A stretch of DNA of 64,000 nucleotides, taken from NCBI RefSeq assembly GCF_028289625.1, contig NZ_JANQOM010000038.1, positions 1 through 64,000 of the forward strand, read 5' to 3'. Under the pieces are notes generated by a model. That model saw only the letters and a program-made list of their open reading frames with translations. It ran no database searches and was not told the origin of the DNA. This DNA comes from Winogradskyella sp. Its GTDB lineage: Bacteria > Bacteroidota > Bacteroidia > Flavobacteriales > Flavobacteriaceae. Shown here in pieces: positions 17,514 to 26,067 of this stretch; within the stretch, counting starts at the first letter, position 1; every line of letters begins with the position of its first letter. Made by a program: the position numbers and the translations under genes.

Positions 17514-17701
17514 TGTCATGTTGAACACTTCGACCACCATACATCGTACAAGACTCTGGAAGGCGCGTCGCTCAGTGCAAGCCGCTAGACATCACATAAT
17601 CAGCATAAAATAGATCTAAGTGATTCAGCTTGCAGAGCCTAAGGGTTTTGCCTAGCAAAATCTAAAAATTTCTCAATCGCTGCGCCCATTTCGAAATGAC
17701 A
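17514..17701. repeat. MITE/REP-like dispersed element, copy A
   Basis: About 188 bp with GTCATGTTGAAC at the left end and TTCGAAATGAC at the right, which are imperfect inverted repeats of each other. Internal landmarks are CACTTCGAC, GACTCTGGAAGGCGCG, CGCTCAGTGCA, GACATCACAT and ATTTCTCAATCG. The same landmarks in the same order occur at 28240-28418 and, rearranged, at 36950-37280. It encodes no protein. It occupies half of the 378-nt gap before the DUF721 gene. Confidence 0.8.
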
Positions 17702-17884
17702 AATGCCCTGAAGAATTTACAGAAACCAAAGTAACAGCTAATGATGATGTCAGTTCGAGTAATTCCAATAGCAATTGGGATTGTAACGAGAATCTTCTTA
17801 AAACAAACTTTCACTTTTATTAGAGCAAAAGTTCGTTCAAATTTTCGACCTTTGTAATACTGTACATTAAATGACGAAATTCCT

Positions 17885-17902
17885 TCCCGATGGTTATCGG
17901 GA
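17885..17902. repeat. TCCCGAT-n4-ATCGGGA palindrome
   Basis: Seven-bp arms TCCCGAT (17885-17891) and ATCGGGA (17896-17902). The same palindrome type is present inside copy B of the larger repeat (28384-28401). It lies between the probable promoter and the chosen start of the DUF721 gene, so it may be part of the mRNA leader. Confidence 0.6.
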
Positions 17903-17918
17903 TTCACAGGAAGTAAAC

Positions 17919-18215
17919 ATGACAAAGCGCAACAACGATAACCGCCCTATTGAAGAGATTCTCAAAGAGTTTGTTGAAACGAATAATTTACAAACTGGTT
18001 TAGACAAAGTCAACGTGCGCGAAGCTTGGACAAATCTTATGGGAAATGGCGTTAACAACTACACGACTGCCATTGAGCTAAAACACGAGACCCTTTATGT
18101 ACAGTTAAGTTCTAGTGTCTTGCGCGAAGAGTTAAGTTATGGCACTGAGAAAATTATAAAAATGCTTAACGAATCTATCGGTAAAGACCTCGTAAAAAAG
18201 TTAGTGCTCCGATAA
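17919..18215 (+). CDS. DUF721 (DciA-like) domain protein
   Basis: 98 residues from ATG 17919 (TKRNNDNRPIEEILKEFVE), the normal length and start in Bacteroidota. The track start at 17871 adds 16 residues translated from a palindromic repeat and is rejected. Motifs are LQTGLDKVNVREAWTNLMG, VNNYTT and LYVQLSSSVLREELSYG. DUF721 includes DciA, the helicase loader/operator of bacteria without DnaC, and a placement close to recF agrees with a DNA-replication role. A near-consensus promoter box GACCTTTG (17847-17854) lies upstream. Confidence 0.85.
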   Translation: MTKRNNDNRPIEEILKEFVETNNLQTGLDKVNVREAWTNLMGNGVNNYTTAIELKHETLYVQLSSSVLREELSYGTEKIIKMLNESIGKDLVKKLVLR

Positions 18216-18286
18216 GCGTCAAACTGCTAAAGTTTTCAAAAATCTGAAAATGATCCCTTTGTAGCTTCGTATCTTTACAAAAAGCT

Positions 18287-18817
18287 ATGATGCGACTACT
18301 TTTATTTGTTTCAGTTATTCTATTTCAACAATCCATGACCTTATTTCAATTCACTTCGGAAAGCAATATCGACAACTGGAGAATTTTGGATGATGTGGTT
18401 ATGGGTGGACGATCTGATGGTCATTTTAAGATTAATGACGATGGTTATGGTGAATACTATGGCGACATTTCTTTAGCAAACAATGGTGGTTTTTCGTCAC
18501 TGCGTTATTATTTTGAAACTGTAGATGCATCGGACTATTCAAAATTCAAACTGCGACTAAAAGGTGATGGCAAAACCTATCAATTAAGGGTTAAGGACAG
18601 TCGTTATAATCGCTATTCGTATATCTGTAAATTTGAAACTACTGGCGAATGGCAAACCGTTGAAGTTCCTTTTGCTGACATGTACGCTTCGTTTAGAGGC
18701 TACCGTCTAGACATGCCGAACTTTAAAGGCAATCAAATGGAAGAAATCGCATTTTTGATAGGCAACAAGAAAAAAGAAAGTTTCAAACTATTGATTGACA
18801 CTATTACGTTAGAATAA
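18287..18817 (+). CDS. CIA30 family protein (NADH dehydrogenase assembly factor-like)
   Basis: 176 residues with a short signal-like N-terminus (MRLLLFVSVILFQQSMT). The CIA30 jelly-roll pattern is clear: WRILDDVVMGGRSDGHF, GDISLANNGGFSSLRYYF, YSKFKLRLKGDGKTYQLRVKD, WQTVEVPFADMYASFRG and the LIGNKKKESFKLLIDTI end. In mitochondria CIA30 helps complex I assembly. In Bacteroidota the family is exported and its role is unknown, possibly carbohydrate binding given the fold. It is a single gene with 71 nt before it. Confidence 0.85.
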   Translation: MMRLLLFVSVILFQQSMTLFQFTSESNIDNWRILDDVVMGGRSDGHFKINDDGYGEYYGDISLANNGGFSSLRYYFETVDASDYSKFKLRLKGDGKTYQLRVKDSRYNRYSYICKFETTGEWQTVEVPFADMYASFRGYRLDMPNFKGNQMEEIAFLIGNKKKESFKLLIDTITLE

Positions 18818-18855
18818 TATTTGGTATTTTTAAGTGCAAATAATCATTCCACTTA

Positions 18856-21282
18856 ATGAAATACGCAAAACTTCTCTTGTCCTTGGTGCTTACCATAGGC
18901 ATTTTTTATGCTTTAAATACAAAATTTGGTACTATTCCACCGTTGGGTAAATTCTTAAATCCGACTTCGGGTATCTGGCAAAATGAAACCGATGAAACCA
19001 TCACTGGAGACATTGCTATTCCAGGCTTAAAAGATAAGGTCACAGTGCACTATGACGAATACATGATTCCACATGTCTTTGCGCAAAACGAACACGATCT
19101 ATACAAAGCCCAAGGTTACCTAACGGCAAAACATCGTTTATGGCAGTTGGAATTTCAAACCCATGCAGCAGCAGGACGATTGTCCGAAATCTTTGGCGAA
19201 GGTGCCTTAAACTACGACCGTACCGAACGCAGACGTGGTATGGGTTATGGTGCAGACAATGCCATTAAATACATGGAACAATACGATACGGAAACCTTAA
19301 GCTATGTTCAGGATTATGCCGATGGTGTAAATGCCTATATCGACCAACTCGACTCCAAGGATTATCCAGTAGAATATAAATTATTGGATTATACGCCAGA
19401 AGCTTGGTCACCGAAAAAAACGGCTTTGCTGCTCATGTACATGACCAAAATGTTGGCAGGAGGTGATGACGATTTAGAATATACCAATGTACTGCGACTC
19501 ATTGGGCAAAAGAATTTTGATTTGTTGTTTCCAGATTTTTTTGACAGTACCGATCCCGTTATTCCAAAGGAAACCGACTGGAGTTTTATCGACGTCCCAC
19601 AAACCGAATTACCAGCTAGTAAGGCAGCCGTTTTGGACACCATAGCAGAAAGCATTGAAAAACCAAACCCAGATAATGGGAGTAACAATTGGGCGGTTTC
19701 AGGAGTGAAGTCAGCCACCGGAAACCCTATTCTGGCTAACGATCCACATTTGAGCTTAAATTTACCTGCTATTTGGTTTGTGATGCAACTCAGTACGCCA
19801 AAGCACAATGCCTTTGGAGCGACTATTCCAGGTGCTTTGAGTGTCATTTCAGGCTTTAACCAATACATCGCTTGGGGAGAAACCAATGCGACACGAGACG
19901 TGATTGATTGGTACAAAGTGGAATTCAATGCCAATCGTACCCAATACAAATATGATGGTGGTTGGAAAGATGTCACCCTAAGAGTTGAAGACATTAGAAT
20001 AAGAGGCAAGGAAAACTATAAAGATTCGGTATTGTACACCCATCATGGTCCTGTGGTATTTGACAAGAATTTTAAAGGCGATAATGAATTGGCAGGCTAT
20101 GCCATGCGATGGATAGGTCATGATGGTGGCAATAACCAACGTACCTTTATCGAACTTAATAAAGCCAAGAATTACGACGATTATGTGAGTGCTTTACAAT
20201 ACTGGAATGCACCAGCACAAAACTTTGTATTTGCCTCCACCGAAGGTGATATTGCGCTTTGGATACAAGGAAAATTTGCCAATAAATGGGAAGGTCAGGG
20301 CAAGTTCTTAATGGATGGCAGCAATCCGGAAAACGACTGGCAATCCTATATTCCGCAAGCGTTTAATGCACATACTAAAAATCCCGAAAGAGGATTTGTT
20401 AGTTCTGCCAACCAACATCCTGTGGATGAAAATTATCCCTTTTATGTCTTTAACGATGGTTACGAGACCTACCGCAACCGAGTGATTAATGACGTCTTTA
20501 ATTCTAAAGACACCTTTAGCGTACAGGACTTTAAGGATTTGCATAACAATAATTATAATTTGAAAGCTGCCGAACTCGTGCCTTATATGCTAACACATAT
20601 GGATGCTTCTTCCCTATCTGAAGCTGAGAAAGCGGTTTACGAAGACATCAAAGCCTGGAATTTTAATAATGATATCGATGAAGTAGGGCCTAGTATTTGG
20701 AGACAATGGTATGGCAGATTGTATAACATGACTTGGGACGAATTTGATGTTGAAGACACTGCTTTGGATGCGCCCACCACCTACCAAACCATTTACCTAT
20801 TAAAGAACCATGGTGATCATGAGTATATGGATATGGTTGAAACAGAGGATACCACCGAAACGGCTAAGGATTTGTTTTTACTAGCTTTTAAAGAAGCCGC
20901 TGAACGTTTAATGGAAATTAAGGAAGAAAAAGGCGATTACACATGGTTAAAGTATAAAGCCACGTATGCTGGGCATTTGTTACAAGCCTTACCCGCCTTT
21001 TCGCGATTTGACATCCCTATCGGAGGTGACCGCAACATTGTGAATGCCACTTCTGAAAATCACGGTCCATCATGGCGTATGATTGTAGAAATGACGACAC
21101 CACCAACGGCCATTGGTATTTATCCTGGTGGCCAATCGGGTAATCCGGGTAGCCAGTACTACGATAATTTTATCGACGATTGGGCTGCAGGGAATTATTA
21201 CAACCTTAACTTTTTACAATCCAATACCGTTACAGATGCGATTATTGGTACACAAACCTTAACACCAGCAAGTAATGACTAA
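18856..21282 (+). CDS. Penicillin acylase family protein (Ntn-hydrolase, S45)
   Basis: 808 residues, the standard proenzyme length. An N-terminal hydrophobic signal (LLLSLVLTIGIFYAL) precedes the alpha chain, which includes GYLTAKHRLWQLEF and AAGRLSEIFG. The autocatalytic site is in NGSNNWAVSGVK, with Ser276 as the new N-terminus of the beta chain. Downstream are NPILANDPHL, the GDRNIVNATS region and QSGNPGSQYYDNF. The family hydrolyses N-acyl bonds; members act on penicillins, acyl-homoserine lactones or other acylamides, so quorum-signal quenching is possible but not shown. It overlaps the next small gene by 8 nt. Confidence 0.95.
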   Translation: MKYAKLLLSLVLTIGIFYALNTKFGTIPPLGKFLNPTSGIWQNETDETITGDIAIPGLKDKVTVHYDEYMIPHVFAQNEHDLYKAQGYLTAKHRLWQLEFQTHAAAGRLSEIFGEGALNYDRTERRRGMGYGADNAIKYMEQYDTETLSYVQDYADGVNAYIDQLDSKDYPVEYKLLDYTPEAWSPKKTALLLMYMTKMLAGGDDDLEYTNVLRLIGQKNFDLLFPDFFDSTDPVIPKETDWSFIDVPQTELPASKAAVLDTIAESIEKPNPDNGSNNWAVSGVKSATGNPILANDPHLSLNLPAIWFVMQLSTPKHNAFGATIPGALSVISGFNQYIAWGETNATRDVIDWYKVEFNANRTQYKYDGGWKDVTLRVEDIRIRGKENYKDSVLYTHHGPVVFDKNFKGDNELAGYAMRWIGHDGGNNQRTFIELNKAKNYDDYVSALQYWNAPAQNFVFASTEGDIALWIQGKFANKWEGQGKFLMDGSNPENDWQSYIPQAFNAHTKNPERGFVSSANQHPVDENYPFYVFNDGYETYRNRVINDVFNSKDTFSVQDFKDLHNNNYNLKAAELVPYMLTHMDASSLSEAEKAVYEDIKAWNFNNDIDEVGPSIWRQWYGRLYNMTWDEFDVEDTALDAPTTYQTIYLLKNHGDHEYMDMVETEDTTETAKDLFLLAFKEAAERLMEIKEEKGDYTWLKYKATYAGHLLQALPAFSRFDIPIGGDRNIVNATSENHGPSWRMIVEMTTPPTAIGIYPGGQSGNPGSQYYDNFIDDWAAGNYYNLNFLQSNTVTDAIIGTQTLTPASND

Positions 21283-21628
21283 AAATATCACCAACTTTAT
21301 CGCTACCCTTGTTTTAGCTATTGTCCTGTCTTTGTTTTTACCTTGGTGGTCTATCATGACTGCTGCCTTGGCCACGGCTTTATTTATTCCTTTAAAAAGA
21401 GCGGCCGTATTTTTTGTGCCTTTTTTAGCGATATTGGTATTTTGGGCAGGCTTTAGTTTTTTCTTAAGTAGTGCTAACGATTTTATACTCGCCAAGAAAA
21501 TTTCCCAATTGCTGGAACTCGGTGGGAATCCGTATCTCTTGATTTTAGTCACTGGAGTTGTTGGTGGTTTAGCGGCTGGTATTGCAGCGATTTTTGGGAA
21601 GCAGTTGATCATGTTGACTAAATCTTAA
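21275..21628 (+). CDS. Small four-helix membrane protein, function unknown
   Basis: 117 residues, nearly all hydrophobic: three or four transmembrane helices (FIATLVLAIVLSLFLPWW, AVFFVPFLAILVFWAGFSFFL, YLLILVTGVVGGLAAGIAAIFG) with the polar link SSANDFILAKKISQLLELGGNP. It begins inside the last codons of the penicillin acylase gene (8-nt overlap), so it is translationally coupled to it. Similar small proteins follow acylase genes in some flavobacteria (memory only). No motif for a known activity. Confidence 0.75.
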   Translation: MTKNITNFIATLVLAIVLSLFLPWWSIMTAALATALFIPLKRAAVFFVPFLAILVFWAGFSFFLSSANDFILAKKISQLLELGGNPYLLILVTGVVGGLAAGIAAIFGKQLIMLTKS

Positions 21629-21800
21629 TAAGCCTGTATTTTCTTAAAAATATGTAGTTTTACGTATAGTAATCTATGTTTTTAAAGCTATCTTTAACTG
21701 ACAAAATTTAGAAAGAATAAACAAGATGTGTTTATTCTTTTGGACACTTGTTTAAATCTAATATTATAACAGTATAAGAGCTTCAAACAATCTTAATTAA

Positions 21801-22083
21801 TCAGAAAGTGTTGGACAAAAACTCGATGAAATTATTAACGAGTTAAAAATCATAAAAATGATGTAAGTTTTGCCTCAAACAACAAAATACTACTTGAACA
21901 ATATGAAATGAATATTGTAAAAAGACTAAAACGAATTGAAAAGAAATAAGGAATTTGGAAAGACATGAAAATCATGAGCCAATCGATTATAAAATGTTCA
22001 AAGCTAACAAAGTCAAATATCATGAATTAAATGGTTTTGACGTGTTTAAAATTAAAGTGGATTATTATTTAAAACGCTATTGA
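21801..22083 (+). pseudogene. Remnant of a small coiled-coil ORF, broken by frameshifts
   Basis: The 517-nt gap between 21628 and 22146 has no intact ORF of note but contains three consecutive short open stretches in different frames: SESVGQKLDEIINELKIIK (21801-21866), then NDVSFASNNKILLEQYEMN and KRLKRIEKK (to 21949), then FKANKVKYHELNGFDVFKI to a stop at 22083. The first two together read like a continuous amphipathic coiled coil, LDEIINEL..LLEQYE..IVKRLKRIEKK. This suggests a decayed gene, although the third part may be unrelated. The rest of the gap is AT-rich with no clear promoter. Confidence 0.4.
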
Positions 22084-22145
22084 TTTATCACATTTTGATA
22101 TTTATTCCACCGATAATAATTGTTAATCATTAATTAAATAAAATA

Positions 22146-24305
22146 ATGGATTATTGGGAAAAAAGAATTTATGATGCTAAGCTCTATAACCTCAAAGAGC
22201 TTAACTTAGGTCAAGCACAATTAAAAAAAATTCCAAAAGAAGTTTTTGAACTTACTAAGCTTAAATCATTAAGTCTTATACGAAATGGGTTAACTGAAAT
22301 TCCAAGATCTATTTCAAAACTTAAAAACCTTGAAGTACTTTACTTAAGTGGAAATGAGATAACAGAAATTTCTGAAGACATATGTAAGCTTGTCAATTTA
22401 AGGATTCTAGTAGTAAACAGTTGCAAAATCCAAGTAATATCTGACAGTATCTCAAACTTAAAAAATTTGGAGTTTTTAGATATTCGATTTAATAGACTGG
22501 ATTCTTTACCCTACACCTTAGGTAAGTTAACAAATTTGCATAGCTTATTATTAGGTAAAAATAGATTTAAAGATTTATCACCCGAATTACTTGTCCAAAA
22601 CACTAACGTCATATTGGACTATTTAAAATCCAAATTAGATGGGGATACTGTAAAACTATACGAAGCAAAATTACTTATAGTTGGAGAAGGAGAAGTTGGA
22701 AAAACATGGCTTAAGGAAAGGTTAATTTATAACAAGATAATAAGTAAAAGGAAAAATAGCTCTACAGAGGGTATTGATATCTCTAAATGGAATTTATCAA
22801 CTTCTCTGTCAAAAAGATTTAGAATTAATCTATGGGATTTTGGTGGCCAAGAAATTTATCATTCAACCCACCAATTTTTTTTGACTGAAAGATCTCTTTA
22901 TCTTTTAGTTTTTGATGCAAGAAAGGATTCTGACGTTTCAAGTTTTGGTTATTGGCTTAAAACCATTAAACTATTAAGCAATGAATCACCTACTGTTATT
23001 GTTCTAAATAAAATAGATGAAAGATTAAAAGAAATAGATATTGAGCTTTACAAAGAACAATTTCCAAACATAATAGATTTTGCAAAAATTAGTTCCTTAA
23101 ATGGTAAAGGACGTAGTGAACTTCTAGATATAATCGAAAAAAATATTACAAAACTTGAACACGTTGGTCAAGAGCTCCCCAAAAACTGGGTAGCAGTAAG
23201 AAGTAGGCTGGAAAGTTTAAAGCAAAATTTCATCTCATATGATTATTATATAAATATATGTCAAGAAAAAGGTATAGCTGAAAACTTGGCACGAGAATTA
23301 AGTTATTACTACCATATTTTAGGTGTATTCTTACATTTTCGAGATAACCCAATACTAAAAGGAATGATATTCTTAAATCCTGCTTGGGCAACAAATGCAG
23401 TTTATAAAGTATTGGATCACGAAATTATTGAAGAAAATATTGGAAAATTTAGTTTGGAGCAACTCCCAAAAATATGGCGCCGTAAAGATGGTTATCCTGA
23501 AGAAAATTATGTTCATCTTTTGGAATTAATGAAGAAATTTGAGCTTTGCTTTCAATTACCAAAAAATAATTGGTTCATTATACCGTCAAAGTTACAATCT
23601 ACCAAGCCAAAGTTCGATTGGAATTATGATGAAAATTTGGTGTTTGAATTCAAGTATGATTTCATGCCAGCTGGGATAATGACTAGGCTAATTGTAAGAG
23701 TTCATGAAATCATCAAACAAAGACTATTTTGGAAATCAGGTGTAATACTAGAAGAAATAACTTATATACATAAAGAAGATGAGACAGTAAAACCCAAAAA
23801 ATTAACAACTAAAGCTTTAATATTGGAGAATAGATTTGATTGGAAGATTTCAATCTATTTAGTGGGTGATGAAAAAAGGGAGCTATTATCCCTTATTAGA
23901 AGACAAATCAATCAAATACACAAAACTTTAAGAAACCCACCTGTAACAGAATTGATTGCCTGTTGTTGTAGTGAATGCAGTAATGACAAATTTCCAGAAA
24001 AAATCAAATTTGATACAATAAAACAATTTAATAATAAAAATGTGGAGTCGTTCCCATGCCCTAAATCAGGAGAACAAGTATCCGTATCGGCATTATTAGG
24101 TGATTTTAGGTTAACTCAACAACCTATTAATGAGGAAATATTAAGATTACTTAAACAACTTAAAAATGAAACCGATAACGAAGAATCATTTATCAAAAAA
24201 GTAAATGACTTAGTAGTAATCCAACCTAATTTTTTTGGGATTGGTGTGGACGTAAAAAAGCTAATTGAAAGATTTGTTTCTAAAAAACCTCTTTCAAAAA
24301 AGTAA
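22146..24305 (+). CDS. Bacterial Roco protein: leucine-rich repeats, ROC GTPase, COR domain
   Basis: 719 residues. Residues 15-160 are leucine-rich repeats in 23-residue steps (LKSLSLIRNGLTEIPRSIS, LEVLYLSGNEITEI, LEFLDIRFNRLDSLP). The ROC GTPase has the P-loop GEGEVGKT (180-187), DFGGQEIYHSTHQFF (G3, 231-) and LNKID (G4, 287-291). A COR dimerisation region follows (about 340-570, including GMIFLNPAWATNAVYKVLD). The C-terminus has a cysteine cluster CCCSECSN plus a later CPKSG, probably zinc-binding, and ends with FFGIGVDVKKLIERF, reminiscent of small effector-associated domains. It is a GTPase that cycles between monomer and dimer (family knowledge). It stands alone and is AT-rich compared with its neighbours, which suggests acquisition. 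Defence or signalling roles are conjecture. Confidence 0.92.
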   Translation: MDYWEKRIYDAKLYNLKELNLGQAQLKKIPKEVFELTKLKSLSLIRNGLTEIPRSISKLKNLEVLYLSGNEITEISEDICKLVNLRILVVNSCKIQVISDSISNLKNLEFLDIRFNRLDSLPYTLGKLTNLHSLLLGKNRFKDLSPELLVQNTNVILDYLKSKLDGDTVKLYEAKLLIVGEGEVGKTWLKERLIYNKIISKRKNSSTEGIDISKWNLSTSLSKRFRINLWDFGGQEIYHSTHQFFLTERSLYLLVFDARKDSDVSSFGYWLKTIKLLSNESPTVIVLNKIDERLKEIDIELYKEQFPNIIDFAKISSLNGKGRSELLDIIEKNITKLEHVGQELPKNWVAVRSRLESLKQNFISYDYYINICQEKGIAENLARELSYYYHILGVFLHFRDNPILKGMIFLNPAWATNAVYKVLDHEIIEENIGKFSLEQLPKIWRRKDGYPEENYVHLLELMKKFELCFQLPKNNWFIIPSKLQSTKPKFDWNYDENLVFEFKYDFMPAGIMTRLIVRVHEIIKQRLFWKSGVILEEITYIHKEDETVKPKKLTTKALILENRFDWKISIYLVGDEKRELLSLIRRQINQIHKTLRNPPVTELIACCCSECSNDKFPEKIKFDTIKQFNNKNVESFPCPKSGEQVSVSALLGDFRLTQQPINEEILRLLKQLKNETDNEESFIKKVNDLVVIQPNFFGIGVDVKKLIERFVSKKPLSKK

Positions 24306-24372
24306 TGTTTGAATTATAAAGAATTAAATCCACTTAAACTAGGATCTTTAAAGTGGGAATAAAGTATTATTG

Positions 24373-24411
24373 CAACCATAGATTCAAACTCCACAACCAT
24401 AGATTTAGCAA
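24373..24411 (+). promoter_or_regulatory. Direct-repeat operator upstream of the lipoprotein gene
   Basis: Two exact copies of CAACCATAGATT begin at 24373 and 24394, 21 bp apart, the spacing expected for two AraC-type half-sites on one helix face. The 39-nt block is closely matched by the block at 25104-25142 in front of the SDR gene (same spacing, same TAGATT cores, same GCAA ending). It sits about 95 nt before the lipoprotein start. Confidence 0.6.
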
Positions 24412-24505
24412 CTCGTCATTGCTCAATAATTTCACTTTAAAACCTATGATGACATTTTAGGGTGTTTACGATACATAACTAAACCAACATTTATAATTTT
24501 TTGTT

Positions 24506-25078
24506 ATGTTATTAAAATTCTTAAAACAAACTCGATTTAATTATGTATTTGTATTATCGTTTATTCTTCTAACTACATTAGGCTGTAGTGATGATGACAA
24601 CAGATCCGATGACCCTCAACTAGAAACAGAAAACGTGACTATTGGTGCTCAAGCTACATTTTTAAGAGTCGATAATGTAGATACCTCAACAAATCCTGCC
24701 GTCGTTAATCTCAATGCCCTTAACATTTCCCCTGGTGATGTCTTACGTCTTAAGACCATAGGTAATTATATCAACAGTCCAACAGGCAGCACAAGGGATA
24801 GTGCAGCTGGTGTGTTTTCATCATCTAATTTACTACTCGACAGCAGTGAACTCAACAGAGTTGTGGATGCTATTGACGCTGGTGAAGATCGAGTGACCGA
24901 CAACACCTTTGAGCAAAATCAAGTCACTGATATTCCTGAGGATTTTAGGATTGACGAAAATCAAATACAAATTACGGTGCCTGTAGGAGCACAATTCCTG
25001 TTCCTTGGTGTTACGGATAGTAAACTTTCTGATAATATGCAATCCTCTGCAGGTTTTGCTATAGAAATACGCTATTAG
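24506..25078 (+). CDS. Lipoprotein with putative beta-sandwich (lectin-like) domain
   Basis: 190 residues. A signal peptide with lipobox (LTTLGC) is followed by an acidic SDDDNRSDDP spacer, which in Bacteroidota may serve as a surface-export signal. The remainder is beta-rich: ISPGDVLRLKTIGNY, VPVGAQFLFLGVTDSKLSDN and GFAIEIRY. The last part resembles the LFxGxxDxxxxDNxG pattern of PA-IL-like sugar-binding modules, but this is pattern similarity only. It shares the candidate operator with the SDR gene downstream, so the two may be co-regulated. Confidence 0.6.
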   Translation: MLLKFLKQTRFNYVFVLSFILLTTLGCSDDDNRSDDPQLETENVTIGAQATFLRVDNVDTSTNPAVVNLNALNISPGDVLRLKTIGNYINSPTGSTRDSAAGVFSSSNLLLDSSELNRVVDAIDAGEDRVTDNTFEQNQVTDIPEDFRIDENQIQITVPVGAQFLFLGVTDSKLSDNMQSSAGFAIEIRY

Positions 25079-25103
25079 ACAAAAAATCTAACTAAGATTC
25101 GGG

Positions 25104-25142
25104 CAATCGTAGATTTAAACAACACAAGCTTAGATTTGGCAA
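25104..25142 (+). promoter_or_regulatory. Direct-repeat operator upstream of the SDR-AraC genes
   Basis: CAATCGTAGATT (25104) and CAAGCTTAGATT (25125) are 21 bp apart and followed by TGGCAA. Aligned without gaps to 24373-24411, about 31 of 39 positions agree by eye. A box AACTTTGTAT (about 25165-25174), near the TAnnTTTG type, follows at activator distance. The likely binder is the AraC protein encoded at 26068. Confidence 0.6.
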
Positions 25143-25262
25143 AATTAGAATAAGCCATTAGTCGCAACTTTGTATCATAACCAAACCCGACTTCGCTTTA
25201 TCTCCTCCGCTTTTAGCTACGAAGATAGAGGAAAGCTTCGTCGGACAAAGAATCACAAAATT

Positions 25263-26018
25263 ATGAATACAAAAACAGCACTAATCACAGGAGGCAGCCG
25301 TGGACTAGGAAGAGACATGGCGCTAAGCCTCGCCAAAAAGGGTGTGGACATTATCTTTTCGTATCACAGTAACACCGCAAAAGCAGAAGACGTCATCAAT
25401 GAGATTAAGGCTTTAGGGCAAGATGCCAAAGCCTTTCTATTTGATGCCAACGACTATAAAAGCGGACAAGCGTTTATTGCCAGTGCCACAAACTATCTTA
25501 AAGAGAAAAACGATAGCCCAAACTTCGATTTTCTGATTAACAATGCAGGGACTGGCACCTTTAATATAGTGGCCAATACTACAGAAGACCAGTTTAATGA
25601 AATGATGAACGTACACCTTAAAAGTGTGTACTTTATGACGCAAGCCGCTTTACCATTTTTAAATACTGGCGGCCGTATCATTAATATTTCGAGTGGATTG
25701 ACACGCTTTAGTTTGCCTGGCATGTCATCTTACGCCATCATGAAAGGCGCCATTGAAGTCTTTACACGTTATTTGGCCAAGGAACTCGGAGACCGAAAAA
25801 TTACGGCCAATACCGTAGCGCCAGGAGCTATTGCAACCGATTTTGCAGGTGGTAGCAACAAAGCAGAAGACAAAGTCAAAATGATTGCCAGTGTCACCGC
25901 ATTGGGTCGTATTGGCGAAGCCGAGGATATCGGTGGTGTCGTGGCCTTTTTATGTTCAGACGATGCAGGTTGGATCAATGCCCAACGCATTGAGGTATCT
26001 GGTGGTATGTTGGTATAA
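25263..26018 (+). CDS. Short-chain dehydrogenase/reductase (SDR), FabG-like
   Basis: 251 residues from ATG 25263 (NTKTALITGGSRGLGRD). The track start at 25170 adds 31 residues encoded in a repeat-like, promoter-containing stretch and is rejected. The classical SDR motifs are present: TGGSRGLG for the cofactor, NNAGTG, the catalytic Ser in IINISSGL, YAIMK (Tyr-x-x-x-Lys) and the VAPGAIATDF loop. The NAD(P)H-dependent oxidoreductase substrate is unknown. A hairpin terminator follows, then the AraC regulator. Confidence 0.92.
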   Translation: MNTKTALITGGSRGLGRDMALSLAKKGVDIIFSYHSNTAKAEDVINEIKALGQDAKAFLFDANDYKSGQAFIASATNYLKEKNDSPNFDFLINNAGTGTFNIVANTTEDQFNEMMNVHLKSVYFMTQAALPFLNTGGRIINISSGLTRFSLPGMSSYAIMKGAIEVFTRYLAKELGDRKITANTVAPGAIATDFAGGSNKAEDKVKMIASVTALGRIGEAEDIGGVVAFLCSDDAGWINAQRIEVSGGMLV

Positions 26019-26026
26019 CCTTATAG

Positions 26027-26059
26027 AGAATTGGGAGATGAATCTCCCAGTTCTTTTTA
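26027..26059 (+). terminator. Hairpin terminator between SDR and AraC genes
   Basis: A 12-bp stem, AGAATTGGGAGA (26027-26038) with its complement at 26043-26054 (one G-U pair), TGAA loop and a T-run. It ends SDR transcription. An in-frame ATG at 26039 lies in the loop, which argues against the long start of the AraC ORF. Confidence 0.75.
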
Positions 26060-26067
26060 TTAAATTT

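Noticed and set aside
17871-17918. 16-residue N-terminal extension of the DUF721 protein
   Set aside because: Encoded by the TCCCGAT palindrome; homologues start at the Met of 17919.
19389-20009. 206-aa ORF on the minus strand opposite the penicillin acylase
   Set aside because: Lies wholly inside a convincing gene; its translation has no family motifs and unnatural composition (Ser/Lys/Leu-rich shadow).
25170-25262. 31-residue extension of the SDR
   Set aside because: Covers the probable promoter and a palindromic CCTCCGC/GAAGATAGAGG repeat; SDR homology begins at 25263.
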